Assembly: GCA_945876665.1 (NCBI GenBank)
Contig: CAMCPC010000026.1
Location: 1-10,004, forward strand
Reading direction: 5' to 3'
Origin: an uncultured Oscillospiraceae bacterium
GTDB lineage: Bacteria > Bacillota > Clostridia > UBA1381
DNA length: 10,004 nt
How positions within the stretch are numbered: the stretch's first letter is position 1; each line of letters begins with the position of its first letter. The position numbers were made by a program, and so were the translations under genes. Shown one piece after another: positions 5,215 through 10,004 of the stretch. Below the pieces are notes generated by a model. It had not been told where the DNA came from. It searched no databases and was given only the letters and a program-made list of their open reading frames with translations.

Positions 5215-6746
5215 TTATGCAATTTTTTAATTACAAGGACAGCGTTGCCATATATCTACGCAAGTCTCGCATGGACCCTGACGATGAAAGCATTGATGAA
5301 ACACTTGCCCGTCATGCTGATACGCTGATGAAGCTTGCTGCCAAAATGGAATTGAATATTGTTGAGATATACAAGGAAGTTGTATCAGGTGACGGTCTTT
5401 TCACGCGCCCTGAAATGGTGCGATTATTGCAGGATATTGAACAGAACAAATATAGTGCTGTATGCTGTATGGAAATTGACCGTCTGGGACGTTCTTCACA
5501 AAAGGACGGCGGTATTATACTTGAAACGTTTCAAGAGCATAATGTTTTTATTATCACTCCGAACAAAACCTATGACCTAAGTAACGAATATGACGAACAG
5601 TCCGTTGAGATGCAGTCCTTTATTGCACGGCAGGAATTAAAATCAATCAAGCGCCGTCTGCGTAAGGGTGTTGAAAAATCGTGCGAATTTGGCTATCACG
5701 TTACAGAGCCGCCATACGGATACCGCCGCACATATATCGACAAGCACCCAACTCTTGAAATATGTGAAGATGAAGCGAATGTAATTCGTATGGTATTTGA
5801 TATGTATGTCAATCAGCGCATGGGAAGTCAGGTTATTGCTGACAGGCTCAATGCTATGGGATACTGCCCCCGAAAAAATGACCACTTTTCGCGCACCACA
5901 ATACAATTCTATCTGCAAAACCCGACATATCTCGGTAAAATCGTATGGAATAAAAGGAAGCATATCAAAAAAAAGCTGCCAACCGACAAACACCGCTCCG
6001 TGCTTAACGATGAAGATAAGTGGATTGTATCTGACGGAATACATCCGGCAATTATTTCTCAGGAGCTGTTTGATGAAGCGCAGACAATCCGGAAAACTCG
6101 TTCCCACCCGCCGTCATTCACAGGAGAACTGCGAAACCCTTTTGCGGGATTGATTTATTGCAAAAAATGTGGCGCTGCTATTCAGCGCCAATATTCCAAA
6201 GTAAGCGGAAACCGTCTGCTCTGTCCGAATGCAGGCTGTATGCGCAGTATTAAAACCGATTACGTTGAGGATTATATCCTCAAATTCCTCAAGCAAATAT
6301 TGGCCGATTGTAATTCTACCGTTGAAAAACAAGTGCAGAACGAAACAGACAAGCAATCGGAGCTTATCAAAATATCAATAAGAGATTTGCAGCGCACACT
6401 GAAAACCTTGAACACTCAAAAATCAAGTCTGCATGATTTTCTTGAAAAGGGCGTTTATGATATTCCGACATTCCTTGAGCGCAGTAATGTCCTTGTTAAT
6501 AAAATAAAAAAAGCTGAAGCGGCTTTACAGGAAAAGCAAGAGCAACTGAAAGATGTTGAGTATGCGCCTCCAATTAAAGAGGCAGTACCTATTTTGAAAA
6601 AGCTTTTGCTGCACTACGATGTTTTATCTGTAGCAGAGAAAAACGAAATGTATAAGCAGCTTATCAAGCGTATCACCTACAGTCACACAAAATACCAGAA
6701 ATGCAATGAATTCTCCCTCGAAATTGAGTGGAGATATGTTTTATAA
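5205..6746 (+). CDS. Large serine recombinase (integrase/excisionase of the element)
   Basis: The 513-aa protein is predicted to cut and join the element's att sites through a Ser-DNA intermediate. The resolvase domain (about 13-155) has nucleophile Ser21 in IYLRKSR and the conserved DRLGRS (92-97). The recombinase domain (about 163-255) has PPYGYRR and NPTYLGKIVWNKRK. A zinc-ribbon domain uses Cys319/Cys322 and Cys340/Cys345, and a coiled coil spans about 375-450, as is usual in this family. The size is typical and all key residues are present. It ends 28 bp before the right crossover site. The start is ambiguous: ATG5205 is 2 nt from AGAAAGG, GTG5208 is 5 nt away (best spacing) and ATG5217 is 14 nt away. 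Translation appears restrained by the upstream hairpin and linked to the leader peptide. Confidence 0.95.
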   Translation: MVIFMQFFNYKDSVAIYLRKSRMDPDDESIDETLARHADTLMKLAAKMELNIVEIYKEVVSGDGLFTRPEMVRLLQDIEQNKYSAVCCMEIDRLGRSSQKDGGIILETFQEHNVFIITPNKTYDLSNEYDEQSVEMQSFIARQELKSIKRRLRKGVEKSCEFGYHVTEPPYGYRRTYIDKHPTLEICEDEANVIRMVFDMYVNQRMGSQVIADRLNAMGYCPRKNDHFSRTTIQFYLQNPTYLGKIVWNKRKHIKKKLPTDKHRSVLNDEDKWIVSDGIHPAIISQELFDEAQTIRKTRSHPPSFTGELRNPFAGLIYCKKCGAAIQRQYSKVSGNRLLCPNAGCMRSIKTDYVEDYILKFLKQILADCNSTVEKQVQNETDKQSELIKISIRDLQRTLKTLNTQKSSLHDFLEKGVYDIPTFLERSNVLVNKIKKAEAALQEKQEQLKDVEYAPPIKEAVPILKKLLLHYDVLSVAEKNEMYKQLIKRITYSHTKYQKCNEFSLEIEWRYVL

Positions 6747-6754
6747 TGTTTTTA

Positions 6755-6797
6755 TATATCTTGCTCAATGTCATTCACGGCAGCTGTCATAAATCTT
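6755..6797. other. Right attachment site (attR-like hybrid junction)
   Basis: The element arm at 6755-6774 meets TCA at 6775-6777, followed by host gene codons. TC at 6775-6776 is the likely crossover dinucleotide, matching 857-858. The element arm is the inverted, 16 of 20 match of the left arm at 859-878, so the recircularised site would be an imperfect palindrome centred on GA/TC. Confidence 0.8.
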
Positions 6798-6890
6798 ATC
6801 GGTATGTATGCAGACAGCCTCACGGAAGTTTGTGTCGCACGGGCAATCTCTGCCGCACTTATCATTGCAATTTCTGTTACAATCAGCCAT
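6771..6890 (-). CDS. N-terminal fragment of the interrupted Cys-rich protein
   Basis: The ATG at 6890 follows AGAAAGGA at about 9 nt. It encodes 39 residues, beginning MADCNRNCNDKCGRDCPCDT and ending IYDSCRE, then TGA created by element sequence. The first 38 codons plus GA belong to the host gene; joined to 858 they continue as SCR-DKDCLENIRVYLT, giving a 311-aa protein. Seven Cys in 39 residues match the Cys-rich character of the other half (37-858), which supports common origin independently of my recollection of the family. In the integrated state only this short peptide can be made. The fragment is too short to name a fold or function. Confidence 0.82.
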   Translation of the reverse strand: MADCNRNCNDKCGRDCPCDTNFREAVCIHTDKIYDSCRE

Positions 6891-6931
6891 TTATATCATT
6901 CCTTTCTATAAATTCGGGTTATCCCTTGTTA

Positions 6932-6958
6932 TAGAATATGTGATTTTATAAAAAGTGT
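6932..6958 (-). promoter_or_regulatory. Possible SigK-like promoter of the interrupted gene
   Basis: On the minus strand CATATTCTA (6932-6940) fits the known B. subtilis SigK -10 pattern CATANNNTA, with AC 16 bp upstream (6957-6958). It would give a leader of about 35 nt before the ATG at 6890. No good SigA pair was found here. The motif carries little information in AT-rich DNA, so this is only a candidate. Confidence 0.28.
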
Positions 6959-6983
6959 GATTAAGCTGACTAATAAATATCAA

Positions 6984-7006
6984 GAAAGAAAAAGGCGGTA
7001 ACCTTT
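6984..7006 (-). terminator. Likely terminator of the MATE gene
   Basis: On the minus strand AAAGG and CCTTT (7002-7006 and 6991-6995 on plus) enclose a 6-nt loop and are followed by TTCTTTC, 17 bp past the MATE stop. The stem is short, so confidence is moderate. Confidence 0.45.
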
Positions 7007-7022
7007 ATGTTTTGTTCCCTTA

Positions 7023-8369
7023 TCAAATCTTTATCTGAACCCATTTTCCTTTTTTAAACCGCATCGCGGCAAAAACATACCGTGAAATCTGGTCACCAAG
7101 CACGCCCATCCATATTCCGGCAATACCCCAGCCGAGGGCGTAGCCGCACAGGTACGAAACACCGGTACGTATCAGCGTAACGCTGATAGTCGACGCAATC
7201 GCCGTGTAAAGCGTGTCGCCTGCGCCGCGCAGACAGCCCATGTAAATAACCTGCCGTATCTGAAACAACACGATAATTATAATAAGCCGCATAATTCCGA
7301 CACCGATACCCACAATTTCCGCTTCCTCAAAGAACAGTCCCATAAGCAGCCTTGCACCGAAGAAATATATAACCGCAAGCGCCACGGAAATTATTCCGCC
7401 TATCATCTGACAGGTGCGTCCGAATTCCTTTGCTTTTTCGGGCTTTTTCTCGCCAAGACTGCGTCCGATAAGCGCCACTGCCGCCGCCTGCAATCCGTCA
7501 CCAAAGGAAAATGACAAAGCCATTATATTCATTCCCACCTGATGCGCCGCCATAGCCGCGTTACCCTGATTCGCCGCCATAATCGCAGTCATCATAAAGC
7601 CGATACGCATAAGAATCTGTTCAAAGAATACACTGTAGCCTACCTTAACAAGATTTTTCAGTGCGCGCATTGACGGCATGATTTTTTCTTTTATTATGTA
7701 CGGTATACTCACGAAGAAATCTGACTTCATAATTGAGATAACGCTCATAATGCACGAAACCACTGTTCCGAGCACCGTCGCAAGCGCCGCCCCCATAATT
7801 CCCAAAGCGGGAAAACCACAGTGACCGTTAATAAGTAAATAATTGAAAATAATATTAAGTGTGTTCGACGTGATATTGGTGCGCATGGTGATTTTCGTGT
7901 TGCCCGCGCCGCGCTGGGCGGAGTTGATGCCCATCTGAATGCAGTTGAAAATCATGCCGCCCATGACAATGCGGTAATACAGCACCGCGCTGTCATGTGT
8001 TTCGGGTGTTGAGCCGCACAGGTTCATAATCTGCGGCGCAAGCACCACGAACACAATGCCGAGCAATACTGAAAGACCGCAAATCAGCACTAACGCCGTG
8101 GATAAGAGCGCGTTTGCCTCACGGCGTTTATTCTCGCCGAAACGCCTTGCCACAAGCGCAGAAATTGCCACGTTAATCGCGAGAAACACTGATAACCCCA
8201 TAAATTTTGGCTGCGCCGTAAGTCCCACCGCCGCCACCGCGTTTGAGCCGAGCGCGCTTACCATGAGCGAGTCTATAAGTCCGGCAAACGCCACAAAGAA
8301 CGACTCTATCATCGCAGGCACCGCCATATTCATCGCTGTGCGGATTGTCCGCCTGTTATATTTTTTCAT
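7023..8369 (-). CDS. MATE-family multidrug/toxin exporter
   Basis: The 448-aa length and about 12 hydrophobic segments fit the MATE (NorM/DinF-like) antiporters, which export cationic compounds driven by a Na+ or H+ gradient. The two-fold internal architecture is visible: the N half has VPAMIESFFVAFAGLIDSLM and ALGSNAVAAVGL, and the C half has a related pattern (VGYSVFFEQILMRIGFMMTA). RGAGNTK and RGAGDTLYT are the paired, family-typical loop motifs of the two halves. The substrate cannot be read from sequence. It is transcribed divergently from the GH51 gene from its own promoter, and its ribosome binding site (GGAAAGAG, about 14 nt upstream) is weak. It appears to be an ordinary chromosomal gene outside the element. 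Confidence 0.92.
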   Translation of the reverse strand: MKKYNRRTIRTAMNMAVPAMIESFFVAFAGLIDSLMVSALGSNAVAAVGLTAQPKFMGLSVFLAINVAISALVARRFGENKRREANALLSTALVLICGLSVLLGIVFVVLAPQIMNLCGSTPETHDSAVLYYRIVMGGMIFNCIQMGINSAQRGAGNTKITMRTNITSNTLNIIFNYLLINGHCGFPALGIMGAALATVLGTVVSCIMSVISIMKSDFFVSIPYIIKEKIMPSMRALKNLVKVGYSVFFEQILMRIGFMMTAIMAANQGNAAMAAHQVGMNIMALSFSFGDGLQAAAVALIGRSLGEKKPEKAKEFGRTCQMIGGIISVALAVIYFFGARLLMGLFFEEAEIVGIGVGIMRLIIIIVLFQIRQVIYMGCLRGAGDTLYTAIASTISVTLIRTGVSYLCGYALGWGIAGIWMGVLGDQISRYVFAAMRFKKGKWVQIKI

Positions 8370-8415
8370 AATGTATTATTCATCTCTTTCCATTAACTGC
8401 ATATATTTCAAGTCT

Positions 8416-8445
8416 ATTATACCACATTTACCGCAAAAATGATAA
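8416..8445 (-). promoter_or_regulatory. Extended -10 promoter of the MATE gene
   Basis: On the minus strand TTATCA (8440-8445), an 18-bp spacer and TATAAT (8416-8421) preceded by TGTGG give an extended -10 promoter about 47 bp upstream of the start at 8369. Confidence 0.6.
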
Positions 8446-8499
8446 ACAAAAATTAATCTGTTTTAACACTTTTTTATGTTTTATCCGATAATTTAAAAT

Positions 8500-8546
8500 T
8501 TAAGTCTGAAAAACTTAATGTTTTTGAATTGTATATGTGGTATAAT
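8500..8546 (+). promoter_or_regulatory. GH51 promoter with a small upstream inverted repeat
   Basis: TGTGGTATAAT (8536-8546) is an extended -10 about 30 bp upstream of the ATG, and the -35 is poor. TTAAGT (8500-8505) and ACTTAA (8513-8518) form a 6-bp inverted repeat just upstream of where the -35 should lie, a possible site for a sugar-responsive regulator. It matches no operator I know. Confidence 0.5.
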
Positions 8547-8576
8547 CAATAAAGTACAAGAAAGGACTGGTAAAAC

Positions 8577-10004
8577 ATGAACAAAATTACAATTACCGCA
8601 AATGAAAAAGCGTCTATGGACGACTTTTACGGAATATTTTTTGAGGACATAAACCATGCCGCCGACGGAGGATTGTACGGCGAAATGGTGCGTAACCGCG
8701 CCTTTGAGTTTTCGCCGATGGATAACCCATCATACCAGGCGCTTACTGCGTGGAAAAAAATAGAACAGGGCGGCGCGTCGGTTTCTGCGTCAGTGTCGAA
8801 CAAATCGCCGTTTTCACAGAAAAATCCCAATTATCTCGTACTTGAAATCGTAAACACAGGCGAAAGGGCGGGTATAAAAAACCTCGGCTACAACAGCGGC
8901 ATTGCCGTAAAGGAAGGTGCGGACTACAATTTTTCCTGCTATGCGAGAGCGGACAAGCCATGCACGGTTATCATTTCTATAGATGATGCCTACGGCAAGC
9001 CGATTACAGAAAAACAGCTAAACATCACCTCCGGCGAATGGACGGAATATTCATTTAAGCTCACGTCACCTGTTACGGACTCCACCGCGGTGCTTGCAGT
9101 TACATCACACGAAAAATGCAAATTCTGCATGGATTTTGTGTCGCTGTTCCCTGCGGACACCTATAAAAACCGCCAAAACGGCATGCGAAAGGACATTGCC
9201 GAAATGCTTGCGGATTTAAAGCCGAAGTTCATGCGTTTTCCGGGCGGCTGCCTTATCCATGACGGCACACTTAACGCCGATGATCGCAATTCCATGTACC
9301 GCTGGAAAAACACAATAGGTGATATTACCGAGCGTCCGGCGCGACGCAATAACTGGCGGTATAACCAGTCGCTTGGACTTGGTTATTATGAATACTTCCA
9401 ATTCTGCGAGGACATAGGCGCAAAACCTTTGCCTGTACTCCCTGCCGGCTACAATCCGCATATGGAACAGGCTGTGCCGATTGACGAAATGCGCGAATGG
9501 ATAGACGACGCGCTTGACCTTATCGAATTTGCGAACGGCAGCGTTGACACAAAATGGGGCAAAATGAGAGCGGACATGGGACACAGTGAGCCGTTTAACC
9601 TTGAATATCTTGCAATCGGTAACGAGGAAGTGGGACAGGGCTTCTGGGACAGATATGACCTGTTCCATAAGGAGTTAAAGGAAAAGCACCCCGAAATAAA
9701 GCTTATAAATTCCGCCGGTCCGTTTCCTTCGGGCGGCGAATTTGAGCGCGGTTGGAACAACGCGCGCAGAAATGGCTCTGATTTGGTAGACGAGCATTAC
9801 TACACCTCACCCGAATGGCTGCTTGCAAACCATCACCGCTATGATAGTTATCCGTCAGACGGTCCAAAGGTGTTTTTGGGCGAGTATGCCTCATGGGGCA
9901 ACACATATTACAATGCGCTCATTGAAGCGGCGTACATGACAGGACTTGAAAATAACGCGCGCGTAATAGGTCTTGTGTGCTACGCGCCGCTTTTGGCAAA
10001 CGTG
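8577..10004 (+). CDS. GH51 alpha-L-arabinofuranosidase, 3' end beyond the window
   Basis: This family removes terminal alpha-L-arabinofuranosyl residues from arabinoxylan, arabinan and their oligosaccharides. The frame is open from ATG8577 (AAAGGA about 10 nt upstream) through 476 codons to the window edge with no stop. The N-terminus has the clade-typical MDDFYGIFFEDINHAADGGL and VRNRAFEF. A beta-sandwich, CBM-like insert is likely at about 60-190. The (beta/alpha)8 domain has FMRFPGGC, the acid/base Glu350 in GNEE and the nucleophile Glu436 in LGEYAS. No signal peptide is present, so it should act in the cytoplasm on imported oligosaccharides. Its size and C-terminal domain cannot be judged from this window. 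It is divergent from the MATE gene and outside the element. Confidence 0.95.
   Translation, partial: MNKITITANEKASMDDFYGIFFEDINHAADGGLYGEMVRNRAFEFSPMDNPSYQALTAWKKIEQGGASVSASVSNKSPFSQKNPNYLVLEIVNTGERAGIKNLGYNSGIAVKEGADYNFSCYARADKPCTVIISIDDAYGKPITEKQLNITSGEWTEYSFKLTSPVTDSTAVLAVTSHEKCKFCMDFVSLFPADTYKNRQNGMRKDIAEMLADLKPKFMRFPGGCLIHDGTLNADDRNSMYRWKNTIGDITERPARRNNWRYNQSLGLGYYEYFQFCEDIGAKPLPVLPAGYNPHMEQAVPIDEMREWIDDALDLIEFANGSVDTKWGKMRADMGHSEPFNLEYLAIGNEEVGQGFWDRYDLFHKELKEKHPEIKLINSAGPFPSGGEFERGWNNARRNGSDLVDEHYYTSPEWLLANHHRYDSYPSDGPKVFLGEYASWGNTYYNALIEAAYMTGLENNARVIGLVCYAPLLANV

Larger units (their letters stand above)
857..6774. mobile_element. 5.9-kb serine-recombinase element carrying an agr quorum-sensing system, inserted in a gene
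   Basis: The boundaries come from joining the two halves of a split gene: 37-858 and 6775-6890 on the minus strand fuse at TGA into one 311-codon frame. Contents are a 66-aa protein, an XRE regulator, agrB, agrD, agrC- and agrA-like genes, a 70-aa protein, a leader peptide and a large serine recombinase next to the right end. The ends are imperfect inverted repeats around GA/TC, and only TGA is shared between the junctions, as is normal for serine integrases. No relaxase, replication protein, phage structural gene or resistance gene is visible, so it is either an integrative element moved by helpers or a skin-like intervening element. The sequence is visibly more AT-rich than the genes at 7023-10004. 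The 5,918-bp length assumes crossover at the GA dinucleotide. Confidence 0.85.

Noticed and set aside
859..6774. Transposon terminal inverted repeats (DDE transposase or IS element)
   Set aside because: The inverted arms are att half-sites: there is no DDE transposase, no target duplication beyond the shared TGA, and a serine recombinase lies beside the junction.
6728..6934. Plus-strand open frame of 68 codons across the right junction
   Set aside because: It overlaps the recombinase end, the att site and the N-terminal gene fragment, and has no ribosome binding site.
1..10004. CRISPR array, tRNA or rRNA genes
   Set aside because: No regularly spaced repeats and no recognisable tRNA or rRNA segments were seen on either strand; the serine recombinase targets a protein gene rather than a tRNA.

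Overview
The window looks like the chromosome of a low-to-mid GC Gram-positive anaerobe of class Clostridia, probably a gut Oscillospiraceae or Lachnospiraceae type. This rests on an agr-type quorum-sensing system, GGAGG-type ribosome binding sites, a cytoplasmic GH51 arabinofuranosidase, a MATE exporter and a Cys-rich protein that resembles clostridial hypothetical proteins I recall. No 16S or other marker gene is present, so the genus is not determined.

The central feature is a mobile element of about 5.9 kb (857-6774) inserted inside a protein-coding gene. The gene's 5' part (38 codons plus two bases) lies on the minus strand at 6775-6890. The rest lies at 37-858. Joining the two at a shared TGA (TCA on the plus strand) gives one uninterrupted 311-codon frame that reads across the junction as ...YDSCR-DKDCLENIRVY.... 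The element ends form an imperfect inverted repeat (16 of 20) around a GA/TC dinucleotide, as expected for a large serine recombinase site, and a 513-residue serine recombinase (5205-6746) ends 28 bp before the right junction.

Cargo in map order: a 66-aa small protein (907-1107, DUF6514-like), an XRE-type DNA-binding protein (1203-1430), agrB (1611-2219), agrD (2222-2392), an AgrC-like sensor kinase (2505-3791) and an AgrA-like LytTR response regulator (3788-4504), all on the minus strand. Then come a 70-aa protein of unknown function (4712-4924, minus) and the recombinase with a likely 30-codon leader peptide (5051-5143, plus). The predicted signal peptide, NSTSTVMN, has serine where AIPs normally have cysteine, so it should form a lactone rather than a thiolactone.

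Two tandem LytTR-type sites with exactly 12-bp spacers lie upstream of agrD-agrB and of the XRE gene. My reading is that the element senses the density of its carriers through AgrDBCA and passes this to its own XRE regulator. The recombinase appears to be controlled separately, by a palindrome and by an RNA hairpin that pairs with its ribosome binding site and start codon, and that translation of the leader peptide could open. The link from quorum sensing to excision is inference.

To the right lie ordinary chromosomal genes that look more GC-rich: a MATE-family exporter (7023-8369, minus) and, divergently, a GH51 alpha-L-arabinofuranosidase that runs off the window (8577-10004, plus). They share a 207-bp intergenic region holding two outward promoters with the same 11-bp extended -10 sequence.
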